Assembly (NCBI GenBank): GCA_016780825.1
Contig: JADHLF010000012.1
Location: 1 to 58,591, forward strand
Source of the DNA: Planktomarina sp.
Lineage (GTDB): Bacteria > Pseudomonadota > Alphaproteobacteria > Rhodobacterales > Rhodobacteraceae
DNA: 58,591 bases
Direction: 5' to 3'
Shown here: piece by piece, positions 27,543-35,882 of the stretch
Layout: every line of letters starts with the position of its first letter
How positions within the stretch are numbered: position 1 is the first letter of the stretch
Made by a program: the position numbers and the translations under genes
The notes under the pieces: model-generated
Seen by the model: only the letters and a program-made list of their open reading frames with translations
The model's database searches: none
Told to the model about the DNA's origin: nothing

Positions 27543-27617
27543 GTCCCGTTCGTCTATCGGTTAGGACGTCAGGTTTTCAACCTGAAAAGAGGGGTTCGAT
27601 TCCCCTACGGGATGCCA
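27543..27617 (+). tRNA. tRNA-Glu (UUC anticodon)
   Basis: The cloverleaf is complete. The seven-base acceptor stem pairs GTCCCGT with ACGGGAT, including one G-U pair. The anticodon stem TCAGG/CCTGA encloses loop TTTTCAA with anticodon TTC. The T arm is GGGG-TTCGATT-CCCC. The discriminator is G, and CCA is encoded. Confidence 0.97.
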
Positions 27618-28054
27618 TTGGCTTTCTGTACATTGTAACCCAAATGAAAACCGCAAGCTTGCGTCGGGCACTATCGCTCGGAAAATCCTCCGCAGCCATG
27701 CCATTGCCAAAAAAATCCGAACTTTGCGCCCGGGCATCCCATCCCTTCACCAAGAGTTCTGCATAACCCAGCGCCAAGCTAAAACATTATGCCCGGTGGC
27801 AACACCGGGCTGCGCCTGCCTGCCCCCCGGCAGGCGCATTCACCATCTCAACATGCTGGAACGTGCGGTTATTGAACAAATTTTGCATTGACTTCACCAC
27901 CGGCATATGCGCCCGCCCAGGCAGGCGCTGCCCTCATTTCGTGGTGAAATGGCGTTGTGCAGAGGTCTTTCACCCGGCAAATACCATATAGAAAATCTCG
28001 TACAAAGACCCGCCAATTGCTTGGCGGGCCTCAAACCTAATTGCCGTGTCTCAC
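27618..28054. other. Gene-free, hairpin-rich stretch
   Basis: No convincing coding region is seen between tRNA-Glu and comE. The stretch holds two adjacent strong hairpins: GCCCGGTG/CACCGGGC at 27791-27810 and TGCGCCTGCC/GGCAGGCGCA at 27811-27838. An outer stem pairs TTCACCAC (27893-27900) with GTGGTGAA (27941-27948) and encloses a smaller hairpin GGCAG/CTGCC at 27920-27932. GGCAGGCGC occurs twice (27829 and 27920), so alternative pairings are possible. It may hold an untranslated region or a small RNA. Confidence 0.45.
28009..28028 (-). terminator. Terminator of the hps-com operon
   Basis: CCCGCCAA (28009-28016) pairs perfectly with TTGGCGGG (28021-28028) around a TTGC loop. It lies 26 bases beyond the comE stop on the minus strand. 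TCTTTGT follows on that strand. Confidence 0.7.
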
Positions 28055-28618
28055 TTAATCGTTGCGGCGGGCAACCTCGGTCATGAAACGGTCTCGGATG
28101 ACAACCGGATCTTTTGTGATGACCGGCACTTTGATATTGCCGCTCTCGCATTTGGACACGATCACAGTCATTTTCTGCGAGTCAATGGCCGCTTTGAGCA
28201 CAGCGCCGGTTTCTTCGGCCTGACATTCAATCACCGTCTCACAGCCACAGGCCTTCGCCACAGCCGCCAGAGAGGTTTTCCGGCCCGCATAGGTGGGTTG
28301 ATCCCCCGTAGAGCCATAGCTGCCATTGTCGATGATCAAGAGAATGAAGTTGTCGGCCACATTATTGGCAATCGTCGGCAAAGTGCCAAAGTTGGTCAGA
28401 ACTGAACCGTCACCGTCAATGGAGATGACGGTTTTACCCTGGGCCAAGGCAAGGCCAAGCCCGATGGATGATGACAGACCCATGGTGCCAAGCATATAGA
28501 AGTTGCTGGGCTGGTCGTCGATCATATGCAGCTCCTGGCTGGGCAGACCGATGTTACAAACAACCAATTGGTCGCGCAGAATTGGGGCGATGTCGCGGAT
28601 GATTTCAGAACGGATCAT
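28055..28618 (-). CDS. comE: Sulfopyruvate decarboxylase, beta subunit (TPP-binding)
   Basis: This is the C-terminal half of a thiamine-diphosphate decarboxylase, made as a separate subunit. The TPP/magnesium motif GDGS with the downstream Asn is present ('VISIDGDGSVLTNFGTL' followed by 'LLIIDNGSYGSTGDQPTY'). 'FYMLGTMGLSSSIGLGLALAQ' precedes it. With the alpha subunit it should split sulfopyruvate to sulfoacetaldehyde and carbon dioxide. Phosphonopyruvate decarboxylase is the close alternative, but no phosphonate genes are nearby. The ATG at 28618 lies one base after the comD stop. Length is 187 aa, as for ComE. Confidence 0.85.
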   Translation of the reverse strand: MIRSEIIRDIAPILRDQLVVCNIGLPSQELHMIDDQPSNFYMLGTMGLSSSIGLGLALAQGKTVISIDGDGSVLTNFGTLPTIANNVADNFILLIIDNGSYGSTGDQPTYAGRKTSLAAVAKACGCETVIECQAEETGAVLKAAIDSQKMTVIVSKCESGNIKVPVITKDPVVIRDRFMTEVARRND

Positions 28619-28619
28619 A

Positions 28620-29117
28620 TTAGTAACCTCCCCAGAAGGTCGCATCAGTCAAAATTGCCACCGGTTTGTTGCACATGAAGGTGTATTTCAAAATCGCATC
28701 CAACTCTTCCTCATCGCCAGGCTTGTGGAAATGATAGGTTGGGATGTTCAATTGGTTGAGCAGAGCTTTGGTATGCACCGCCATTTCCACCTGACAGGCC
28801 ACAGGCTCCTTCAATTCTCCCCGATATGAAATGAGCATCGGCAGGGGCATGCGATAAAACTGGATCAGGGTGACCAAAGTGTTCACTGTGACACCAATGG
28901 CTGTGTTTTGCATGATAATGGCCGGACGTTTGCCGCCCATGAAAGCGCCTGCACAAAGGCCCATGCCCTCATCTTCTTTATTCGAGGGAATGTGATAAAT
29001 GCTGGGTTCTTTTTCAACCGCATCAATCACGCCGCCAAGCTGTTTGCACGGTACGGTTGTGACAAATTCGATGCCGTTTGCAACGAAATCAGCCACTATT
29101 TTCTCACTCACGGACAT
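28620..29117 (-). CDS. comD: Sulfopyruvate decarboxylase, alpha subunit
   Basis: This is the N-terminal pyrimidine-binding half of a thiamine-diphosphate decarboxylase, 165 aa. Recognisable parts are 'IVADFVANGIEFVTTVPCKQ', the conserved Glu region 'IPSNKEDEGMGLCAGAFMGG', and 'AIIMQNTAIGVTVNTLVTL'. It forms the active site together with the next gene's product. It begins ten bases after the zinc dehydrogenase gene and is followed directly by comE. All five genes from 32189 to 28055 are tightly packed, which indicates one transcript. Confidence 0.85.
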   Translation of the reverse strand: MSVSEKIVADFVANGIEFVTTVPCKQLGGVIDAVEKEPSIYHIPSNKEDEGMGLCAGAFMGGKRPAIIMQNTAIGVTVNTLVTLIQFYRMPLPMLISYRGELKEPVACQVEMAVHTKALLNQLNIPTYHFHKPGDEEELDAILKYTFMCNKPVAILTDATFWGGY

Positions 29118-29127
29118 GATGCTCCTT

Positions 29128-30123
29128 TCAAGGGATTAGAATAATTTTGGGCGCAGGGGTATTGCCGCTGCGAATATCATCAAAGGCGCCTTGCCCCTCT
29201 GACAAATGTCGGGTTTCGACCCAATCCAAAGGCCCCATTTTGCCAGCAAAAATTGCCTCGCCGGTCTCTTGGAAATCCTTGGGGGTATAGGTATAGCAGC
29301 CGATCAGAGTGATCTCATGCAAAGTCATACGGCGCACATCCACGCCACCTTCACCCGAGCCCAAGCCAATATGAGAGATCACCCCACCGGGCTTGGCCAA
29401 TTCACAGGCCGCCGCGCGGGTGGCCGCATAGCCAACGCCGTCAATCACCAAATCGGCGCTGCCATCTTTTGGGGCATCGGCATCCTTGCCATCGCTGGCT
29501 TTAAACCCGTCCATGCCCTTCAGCGTCGCCAGACGCAGCGGGTTGACCTCTATCAAAGTGATGTCTTGCACGCCCATCGCCCGCAGGCAAAGCGCAGCCC
29601 CCAGACCGATGGCCCCGCCGCCCAGGACCACACAGGTTAGGTTCTCCACCGGATCATCTTGCAAGCGCAGCCCAAGGCGCGCGGCATGCCAGCTACAGGT
29701 CAGAGGTTCTGTCAAAGCCGCCGATTGCAAAAGCTCCGCCCGTGGCACCACCAAAAGATTTTCGCTCGGAATGGCAACCAATTCTGCAAAGGCGCCGGGA
29801 CGTGGCGGCATGGAAATGATTTGACGACCCAAACAAATATTTGGCTTTCCCAATCGGCAGGCATGGCATGTGCCGCAGCCATTGAGCGGGTTGATCGTGA
29901 CCAAGGTCCCATCGCGCGGCCCGCCCACGATTGTCCCCGAGGCTTCATGGCCCAAAATAATCGGCGTCGGCCTGCGCGCATCATGGCCCAGAAATGCATG
30001 CATATCCGATCCGCAAATGCCTGAATATTGGATGCGGACCATCTCTTCGCCAGCCTTGGCGATTGGGTCTGCCTGGTCCATATAGGTGAGCGTCTCTACG
30101 CCCGTGTTTACCAAAGCCTTCAT
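29128..30123 (-). CDS. Zinc-type alcohol dehydrogenase, probable HpsP-like DHPS 2-dehydrogenase
   Basis: This medium-chain zinc dehydrogenase has 331 aa. The catalytic zinc motif 'GHEASGTIVGG' and the 'GICGSDMHAFLG' segment lie in the first 75 residues. The structural-zinc Cys cluster is partly altered: 'NGCGTCHACRLGKPNIC' supplies four Cys. The nucleotide-binding fold is 'CVVLGGGAIGLGAALCLRAMG'. In known DHPS clusters, two 2-dehydrogenases (HpsO and HpsP) interconvert the DHPS enantiomers through a ketone. The position next to an SDR and an HpsN homologue suggests this role. Its ATG overlaps the SDR stop by four bases. Confidence 0.72.
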   Translation of the reverse strand: MKALVNTGVETLTYMDQADPIAKAGEEMVRIQYSGICGSDMHAFLGHDARRPTPIILGHEASGTIVGGPRDGTLVTINPLNGCGTCHACRLGKPNICLGRQIISMPPRPGAFAELVAIPSENLLVVPRAELLQSAALTEPLTCSWHAARLGLRLQDDPVENLTCVVLGGGAIGLGAALCLRAMGVQDITLIEVNPLRLATLKGMDGFKASDGKDADAPKDGSADLVIDGVGYAATRAAACELAKPGGVISHIGLGSGEGGVDVRRMTLHEITLIGCYTYTPKDFQETGEAIFAGKMGPLDWVETRHLSEGQGAFDDIRSGNTPAPKIILIP

Positions 30124-30878
30124 TTTGCCGTATACCCTCCATCCACAAATAGGATCTGCCCCGTCACATAGTCTGAGGCGGCAGAACAAAGAAACATCAT
30201 AGGCCCATCCATATCACGAACCTGGCCATTGCGCCCAATACAAGTTTGTGCCGCATTACGGGCTGCAAGTTCGGGATCGGCAAAAACGGGTGCCGTCAAT
30301 TCTGTATGAAAGAAACCCGGCGCGAGGGCATTGGCTGTGATGCCATGCGCAGACCAGGTTTCGGCCATGGCACGGGTCATCTGCTCAACGGCCCCTTTGG
30401 ACGCCCCATAGCTGATGCCATTGGCAAACGCGCGGCGCGATTGCAGGGAGGCAAAATTGATGATCCGCCCCCAACCCCTGTTCCGCATTCCCGGCACCAT
30501 GGATTTGGCCAAGAAGAATGGCGCGGCAACATTGAGGTTTTGAGTCACATCCCAATCGGCATCCGTCATCTCATCGGCGGGCCGGCGCGTGTTGATCCCC
30601 GCGGCATTGATCAAGATATCCGGTGCACCAAAAGGCTTGGCCGCTTGGACCGCCACATCGGCCAGACAAGAACGATCCGACAAATCCGCCGCCAGAATGG
30701 CGGTTTCGCCCTGGGTCTGTTCAGACCAAGCGGCAAGGGTATCGGCGCGGCGGGCAATCGCAACCACCTGTACCCCATGGGCGGCCAGGAGGCTGGCCGC
30801 CCCCTGCCCCAAACCGCTGGACGCCCCGGTTACAACGGCAATCTTACCTTCAACGCTGAACAATGATGGAGAGCTCAT
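30120..30878 (-). CDS. Short-chain dehydrogenase, probable HpsO-like DHPS 2-dehydrogenase
   Basis: This is a classical SDR of 252 aa. The cofactor motif is 'VVTGASSGLGQGAASLL', and NAAG lies near residue 90. The catalytic set is Ser in 'NFASLQSRRAF' with 'YGASKGAVEQM'. The C-terminus 'GQILFVDGGY' is standard. Its site between hpsN and the zinc dehydrogenase suggests the DHPS 2-dehydrogenase HpsO. Other sugar or polyol substrates cannot be ruled out from sequence. It starts three bases after hpsN. Confidence 0.75.
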   Translation of the reverse strand: MSSPSLFSVEGKIAVVTGASSGLGQGAASLLAAHGVQVVAIARRADTLAAWSEQTQGETAILAADLSDRSCLADVAVQAAKPFGAPDILINAAGINTRRPADEMTDADWDVTQNLNVAAPFFLAKSMVPGMRNRGWGRIINFASLQSRRAFANGISYGASKGAVEQMTRAMAETWSAHGITANALAPGFFHTELTAPVFADPELAARNAAQTCIGRNGQVRDMDGPMMFLCSAASDYVTGQILFVDGGYTAK

Positions 30879-30881
30879 AGG

Positions 30882-32189
30882 TTAGCCCTGCGCTGACAGA
30901 TCAAAGTTCTCACCCGGATAATATTTCGCCAAACGAATATCAGCGGTGCGCGCATGGCCCTCCATGCCCTCAAGCCGAGAAATGCGCGCAGTGGCAATGG
31001 CGACATCTTTGGCACCATCGCGGGTCGCGCGCTGCCAAGTGACCAATTTCATATATTTATGCACGGACAATCCGCCGGTGTATTTGGCTGAACGCGAGGT
31101 GGGCAAGCAATGGTTGGGACCAGAGGCCTTGTCGCCATAGGCAACCGTGGTTTCCTCCCCAAGGAACAAAGAGCCATAGCAGCTCAAACGATCAAGCCAC
31201 CAATCCAAATCATCGGCCTGAACGGTCAAATGCTCGGGCGCATATTCGTCGGAGGTGGCCGCCATTTCTTCGCGATCCTCACAAAGAATAACCTCCGCAT
31301 AATCCCGCCAAGCCGCTTGTGCATTGATCCGATTAAGCTCTGGCAAATCCGCAATCAAACCGGGGACAATCTCCAAGACTTTTTGCGCCAAAGGCTCATG
31401 ATCTGTCACCAACCACACCGGTGAATTATAGCCGTGTTCGGCCTGTCCGACCAAATCGGCTGCGACGATCTCGGCATCTGCGGTGCGGTCAGCGATTACC
31501 AAACTGTCGGTTGGGCCCGCAATCATATCAATCCCGACACGGCCAAACAAAATGCGCTTGGCCTCGGCAACAAATTGATTGCCCGGCCCGACAATAATAT
31601 CCGCCTCCGGCAGGCCAAACAGCCCGAAGGTCATAGAGGCCACGCCCTGAACCCCGCCCATGGCCAAAATCTTATCGGCGCCGCAGTGGTGGGCCGCGTA
31701 GATAATCGCTGGCGCAATCCCCGCCTCTTTCGCAGGCGGCGAACAGGCCGTAATATGCTGGCAACCGGCCACCTTAGCTGTGGTTACGGTCATAATCGCG
31801 CTGGCGATATGGCTGTAACGCCCGCCGGGGATATAGCAGCCAGCCGCATTGCAAGGGATGCTCTTTTGCCCGGCGATCAAACCCGGCACGATTTCTGTCT
31901 CAAAATCGGTGATCGTGCCGCGCTGCGCTTCAGCAAAGCGTTTCACATTGGCATGGGCAAATTGAATATCTTGCTTCAGCTTCTCTGGAACCAAATCACA
32001 AGCGGCTTGGATTTCTGCCTCGGTTAAAATCAAATTTCCATCATAGCCGTCAAATTTCGCCGCATAGTCAAGCGCGGCGGCGTCGCCCCCCGCTTCGATA
32101 TCATTGAGAATTCCCATGACCGTTGCGCGCACATCATCGCTGCCAGTCGAAGCGGTTTTTGTAGATTTCTTGAGATAGACCCGAGCCAT
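30882..32189 (-). CDS. hpsN: Sulfopropanediol 3-dehydrogenase (histidinol-dehydrogenase-like)
   Basis: The protein belongs to the histidinol dehydrogenase family, 435 aa. Family segments are 'PCNAAGCYIPGGRYSHIASAI', 'GVQGVASMTFG', 'IVGPGNQFVAEAKR' and 'MIAGPTDSLVIADRTAD'. The zinc-site region is 'LVGQAEHGYNSPVWLVT'. Its neighbours are two alcohol dehydrogenases and comDE, not histidine genes. This argues for HpsN, which oxidises the terminal hydroxyl of 2,3-dihydroxypropanesulfonate with two NAD to give sulfolactate. The ATG at 32189 is preferred to an in-frame start nine bases upstream. It is divergent from the LacI-type gene across paired operator-like sites. Confidence 0.85.
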   Translation of the reverse strand: MARVYLKKSTKTASTGSDDVRATVMGILNDIEAGGDAAALDYAAKFDGYDGNLILTEAEIQAACDLVPEKLKQDIQFAHANVKRFAEAQRGTITDFETEIVPGLIAGQKSIPCNAAGCYIPGGRYSHIASAIMTVTTAKVAGCQHITACSPPAKEAGIAPAIIYAAHHCGADKILAMGGVQGVASMTFGLFGLPEADIIVGPGNQFVAEAKRILFGRVGIDMIAGPTDSLVIADRTADAEIVAADLVGQAEHGYNSPVWLVTDHEPLAQKVLEIVPGLIADLPELNRINAQAAWRDYAEVILCEDREEMAATSDEYAPEHLTVQADDLDWWLDRLSCYGSLFLGEETTVAYGDKASGPNHCLPTSRSAKYTGGLSVHKYMKLVTWQRATRDGAKDVAIATARISRLEGMEGHARTADIRLAKYYPGENFDLSAQG

Positions 32190-32230
32190 TGCAAACATCC
32201 TTGGAAGCTATTTGTGTTTTCGACTCATTG

Positions 32231-32266
32231 TGTAAGCGCTTGCATTGCGGTATGCAAGCGCTTACA
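32231..32266. promoter_or_regulatory. Paired LacI-type operator sites, perfect 15-base inverted repeat
   Basis: TGTAAGCGCTTGCAT at 32231-32245 and ATGCAAGCGCTTACA at 32252-32266 are exact reverse complements with six bases between. Each arm also contains the self-palindromic core AAGCGCTT, the hallmark of LacI/GalR-family operators, so two dimers or one tetramer could bind. The sites lie 41 bases upstream of hpsN and 30 bases upstream of the regulator's ATG. Both genes are probably controlled from here. Confidence 0.82.
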
Positions 32267-32296
32267 TTCACTCAAAGCAACGAATGGGACATTATC

Positions 32297-33310
32297 ATGC
32301 GCGACAGCAATCGCCCAAGCCTCGAAGACGTGGCCGCATTGGCAGGCGTGTCGACAGCTTCGATTTCACGTTGCATTAATTCACCCCAAAAAGTCGCCGA
32401 GCCGACGCGGAAGCGCATTCAACAGGCCATAGAGACTCTCGGTTATGTACCCCATTTCGGTGGCCGCGCTTTGGCGCGCAATCGCACCAATACCATCGGC
32501 GCGATTATCCCGACGATGGACAACGCTATGTTCGCCAGCGGCTTGCAAGCCTTTCAAGAAACACTCAGCGCCGCAGGGGTCACCCTACTGGTTGGCAGCT
32601 CAAACTATGACCCCGAGCAGGAATTCAAATCCATTCGCTCTTTGTTGTCACAGGGCGCGGATGGGTTATTGCTGATTGGCGCCGCGCGGCCCGAGAAAAC
32701 CAAAAGCTTTCTAACGCAACACGCCGTACCGCATGTCTTGGCTTGGTGCTGCCCCAAAACCAGCCAATCGCCGAGCGTTGGTTTTGACAATCAAAAATCC
32801 GGTCATGATATCACCGCGCATGTTTTGGCTCATGGGCATCGGAAATTGGCGGTCATTTGCGGCCTCAGAAAAGGCAACGACCGCGCCACCGCCCGCGTCA
32901 AAGGCATCAAACAAGCCATCGCGACCCAAAACGATGCGCAATTGTTGGGGCTTGAAGAGTGCAAATATAGTTTTGAGGAGGCTGGCGCGGCATTCGCGCA
33001 GCTTCTGTCCAATTGCGAAAAACCCTCGGCCGTGATTTGCGGCAGTGATGTTTTGGCAGTTGGGGCCATGCTGCAAGCCCGCAAGATGGGATTGCGCGTG
33101 CCAGAAGATATTTCGATCACCGGATTTGACGATATTTCATTAGCGCGCGTCACCACGCCCAGCCTGACAACCGTACGCGTGCCCCAGCAGTCTATGGGCC
33201 GCAAGGCAGCAGAGGTCTTGCTGGCCTTGCTCAATCAAGAGCCTGAGCAAGTTCTGCGGCACGAGCTGATGACGAGCATCATCGACCGCGGCACGCTTGC
33301 GCGGATTTAG
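32297..33310 (+). CDS. LacI family transcriptional regulator, probable repressor of the hps-com operon
   Basis: This is a 337-aa LacI/GalR regulator. The N-terminal helix-turn-helix is 'SLEDVAALAGVSTASISRCI', followed by the hinge-helix region ending 'FGGRALARNRTNTIGAIIP'. The rest is a periplasmic-binding-protein fold ('GSDVLAVGAMLQARKMGLRV' and 'DISITGFDDISLARVTTPSL'). The ATG at 32297 matches the family N-terminus. An upstream frame to 32189 would run through the operator pair and is rejected. The likely inducer is the operon's substrate or an intermediate, which is inferred from context only. Confidence 0.9.
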   Translation: MRDSNRPSLEDVAALAGVSTASISRCINSPQKVAEPTRKRIQQAIETLGYVPHFGGRALARNRTNTIGAIIPTMDNAMFASGLQAFQETLSAAGVTLLVGSSNYDPEQEFKSIRSLLSQGADGLLLIGAARPEKTKSFLTQHAVPHVLAWCCPKTSQSPSVGFDNQKSGHDITAHVLAHGHRKLAVICGLRKGNDRATARVKGIKQAIATQNDAQLLGLEECKYSFEEAGAAFAQLLSNCEKPSAVICGSDVLAVGAMLQARKMGLRVPEDISITGFDDISLARVTTPSLTTVRVPQQSMGRKAAEVLLALLNQEPEQVLRHELMTSIIDRGTLARI

Positions 33311-33347
33311 CACCGCTCCTGATCACGCAGCGGGCCAGGTCGGTTCA

Positions 33348-34103
33348 TCATTCAAACAAAACGTCCCGCATCAACTGCGCGGCATCAATGAGAACCTGCC
33401 GCTTTGCCCAAGCGTCTTCATAGGTCAACCTCTGAACCGGGCCGTGAAAGGCCAAAGAGGCCACATAGCGCCCGCGCTCGTCCAAGATCGGCACGGCCAT
33501 GGCCACCATGCCAATGAAAAATTCCTCGCGGTCGAAGGCATAGCCATTTTTCGCCACCTGCTTAAGCTCGGTCAAAAGCGCATCCTGCGTGCATATTGTA
33601 TTGGGCGTTAATTCCTTGAGTTGCAAACTGCGCACCATTGCTTGGCGGGCCTTGGGGGCCAGACTGGCCAGAAAGGTTTTACCGCTTGCCGTGCAGTGAA
33701 ACGGCACATGGGTGCCCACTGGCAATTGAACGCGAAACGGCCAGTCCGTTTCGACCCGGTCCACATAGATCATCCCTTGGCTATCGGGGACGACGAAATT
33801 GACCGTCTCGCCAACTTCATCCGCCACACGCTGCATCACCTGGTGCCGCGCGATGTGATCACGGGAGGCATGTAGAAGACCTGACGCCATAAGCCGCGCA
33901 CGCCGCGTCGGGCGCAGTTTCTTGCCATCTTCTTCGCGGGCCAAAAACCCCTCTTGCTCCAATTTGGCGCAGAGGCGATGGATGGTTTGCTTGGGCAAGC
34001 CGATCGATTTGTTGATTTCAGTGGGCGATAGCGCGCGGTCTGACGTCCCCAACACTTCCAGGATCATCAATGTTCGTAAATTTGTCGGAATGCGCTCTTC
34101 CAT
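33348..34103 (-). CDS. IclR family transcriptional regulator
   Basis: This is a 251-aa regulator with the winged helix-turn-helix at the N-terminus ('LMILEVLGTSDRALSPTEI', 'GLPKQTIHRLCAKLEQEGFL'). An IclR effector domain follows ('GMIYVDRVETDWPF', 'HCTASGKTFLASL', 'GYAFDREEFFIGMVAMAVPI'). It converges with the LacI-type gene and diverges from the GMC oxidoreductase, with 144 bases between. I see no clear palindrome there. IclR proteins often control catabolic genes for small aromatics or acids, and the adjacent oxidoreductase is the natural target. Confidence 0.9.
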   Translation of the reverse strand: MEERIPTNLRTLMILEVLGTSDRALSPTEINKSIGLPKQTIHRLCAKLEQEGFLAREEDGKKLRPTRRARLMASGLLHASRDHIARHQVMQRVADEVGETVNFVVPDSQGMIYVDRVETDWPFRVQLPVGTHVPFHCTASGKTFLASLAPKARQAMVRSLQLKELTPNTICTQDALLTELKQVAKNGYAFDREEFFIGMVAMAVPILDERGRYVASLAFHGPVQRLTYEDAWAKRQVLIDAAQLMRDVLFE

Positions 34104-34247
34104 TGTCCTCTGACCTCACTTTCTCGACCCAAAATTTGCACCTCTTGCCTGCAAAATTATATTGCCGAATCCCATCTTTCTTGCATAGTAGCATAAAACC
34201 AAGGAAAACGAGAATAAAAGTCTCATTTTTTAAATAATGGAGCGCGT

Positions 34248-35849
34248 TTGGAATTCGACTTTGTCATAATTGGAGCGGGATCAGCCGGCTGCGCGCTGGC
34301 AAATCGTCTTTCGGCAGATGCAAAATACTCTGTGGCCTTGCTGGAAGCGGGTGGGCGTGACACCAATCCATGGATTCACATCCCGGTTGGTTACTTCAAA
34401 ACAATGGACAACCCCAAAACCGATTGGCGCTACCGCACCGAAAGCGATCCGGGCTTGAATGGCCGCGATATCCCCTGGCCGCGGGGCCGGGTTTTAGGGG
34501 GCTGTAGCTCGATCAACGGTCTGCTTTACGTTCGCGGGCAAGCCGAAGATTTCAATCATTGGCGGCAATTGGGCAACACCGGCTGGGCTTGGGAGGATGT
34601 TCTGCCCTATTTCAAACGTGCCGAGACTTGGAAAGGCGATGGCGCCGGCAATCCAGAGCGCGGCACCGACGGCCCCCTGTCTGTCTCCCCGACCCGTTTG
34701 AAGCGCGACATCGTAGACAGATGGCTCGATGCGGCCGTCGCTGCTGGATATAAACGCAATCCCGATTATAACAGTTCCGATCAAGAAGGGGTGGGGTATT
34801 TCCAGCTGACCCTCGACAAAGGGCGGCGCTGCTCCAGCGCGGTGGCCTATTTAAAGCCCGCGCGCAACCGCAAGAACCTTACCATCATCACCCATGCGCA
34901 GGTTGAAAAATTGCTGATTGAAAAGGGCGCGGCCAAGGGCGTGATTGCCAATATTAAAGGCCAAAGCCAAACCATCCGCGCCCGCCGGGAAGTGATCTTG
35001 AGCGCAGGCGCCATTGGGTCACCGCAAATTCTCATGCTTTCAGGTATCGGCCCCGCTCAGGAATTAAAGACAAAGGGTATTGAGCCGATTTGCGATTTGC
35101 CCGGCGTTGGAAAAAATCTGCAAGACCATCTGCAAGCGCGGCCTGTGTTTAAAACAAATCTTTCTACCATTAACATCGAGACCAACAACATTTTTAAACA
35201 GGGCATGATCGCCCTGCAATATGCGATAAGCCAAACCGGACCGATGACCATGGCCGCCAGTCTTGGCACCGGGTTTTTGAAAACAGATCCGATGCTGGCC
35301 ACGCCGGATATTCAGTTTCACATCCAGCCATTTAGCGCCTCTGCCCCGGCGGATGGGCCGCATAAGTTTTCGGCCTTCACCGCCTCCGTGCTGCAATTGC
35401 GCCCGGAAAGTACAGGCCATCTGGAGCTAAAATCTGCTGATTGGCGGGATCATCCGGCCATTCACCCCAATTACTTAGCGACGAAACTCGATCAAGACAC
35501 CATCGTGAAGGGTATCCAAATTGCCCGCCGCATTGCGCAGTTTGAGCCGCTGAAATCGCATGTCACAGAAGAGTTTAGCCCCGGCCCCAAGGTTGGCATG
35601 GACGATTATGACGCGACACTGAATTGGGCCCGCGACACGAGCGTGACCATCTATCACCCAACAGGCACCTGCAAAATGGGTCAGGATGACTTGGCCGTTG
35701 TCGACGCGCGTTTGAAAGTGCGTGGCATCCAAGGCCTGCGCGTTGCGGATTGCTCCATCATGCCCACGATCACCTCCGGCAACACCAATGCACCGGCAAT
35801 CATGATTGGTGAAAAACTGTCCGACATGATATTGGAGGACGCGCGTTGA
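34248..35849 (+). CDS. GMC family FAD-dependent alcohol dehydrogenase
   Basis: This is a flavoprotein of the glucose-methanol-choline family, 533 aa. The FAD fold is 'FDFVIIGAGSAGCALANRL'. GMC signature 1 lies at 'GRVLGGCSSINGLLYVRG', and signature 2 at 'GAIGSPQILMLSGIGP'. The C-terminal catalytic region has 'YHPTGTCKMG' and 'DCSIMPTITSGNTNAP'. Choline dehydrogenase is the best-known relative, but long or branched alcohols and polyols are also substrates in the family. No betB or choline transporter is adjacent. The start is a TTG at 34248 with GGAG eight bases before it. The nearby ATG at 34237 is out of frame. Confidence 0.88.
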   Translation: MEFDFVIIGAGSAGCALANRLSADAKYSVALLEAGGRDTNPWIHIPVGYFKTMDNPKTDWRYRTESDPGLNGRDIPWPRGRVLGGCSSINGLLYVRGQAEDFNHWRQLGNTGWAWEDVLPYFKRAETWKGDGAGNPERGTDGPLSVSPTRLKRDIVDRWLDAAVAAGYKRNPDYNSSDQEGVGYFQLTLDKGRRCSSAVAYLKPARNRKNLTIITHAQVEKLLIEKGAAKGVIANIKGQSQTIRARREVILSAGAIGSPQILMLSGIGPAQELKTKGIEPICDLPGVGKNLQDHLQARPVFKTNLSTINIETNNIFKQGMIALQYAISQTGPMTMAASLGTGFLKTDPMLATPDIQFHIQPFSASAPADGPHKFSAFTASVLQLRPESTGHLELKSADWRDHPAIHPNYLATKLDQDTIVKGIQIARRIAQFEPLKSHVTEEFSPGPKVGMDDYDATLNWARDTSVTIYHPTGTCKMGQDDLAVVDARLKVRGIQGLRVADCSIMPTITSGNTNAPAIMIGEKLSDMILEDAR

Positions 35850-35882
35850 GCCGCTCTGTTCATCTAAAAAAGGAAGCCCGCA

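Noticed and set aside
27577..27777. Minus-strand open frame over the tRNA-Glu end
   Set aside because: It overlaps the tRNA, has no ribosome binding site and resembles no known protein.
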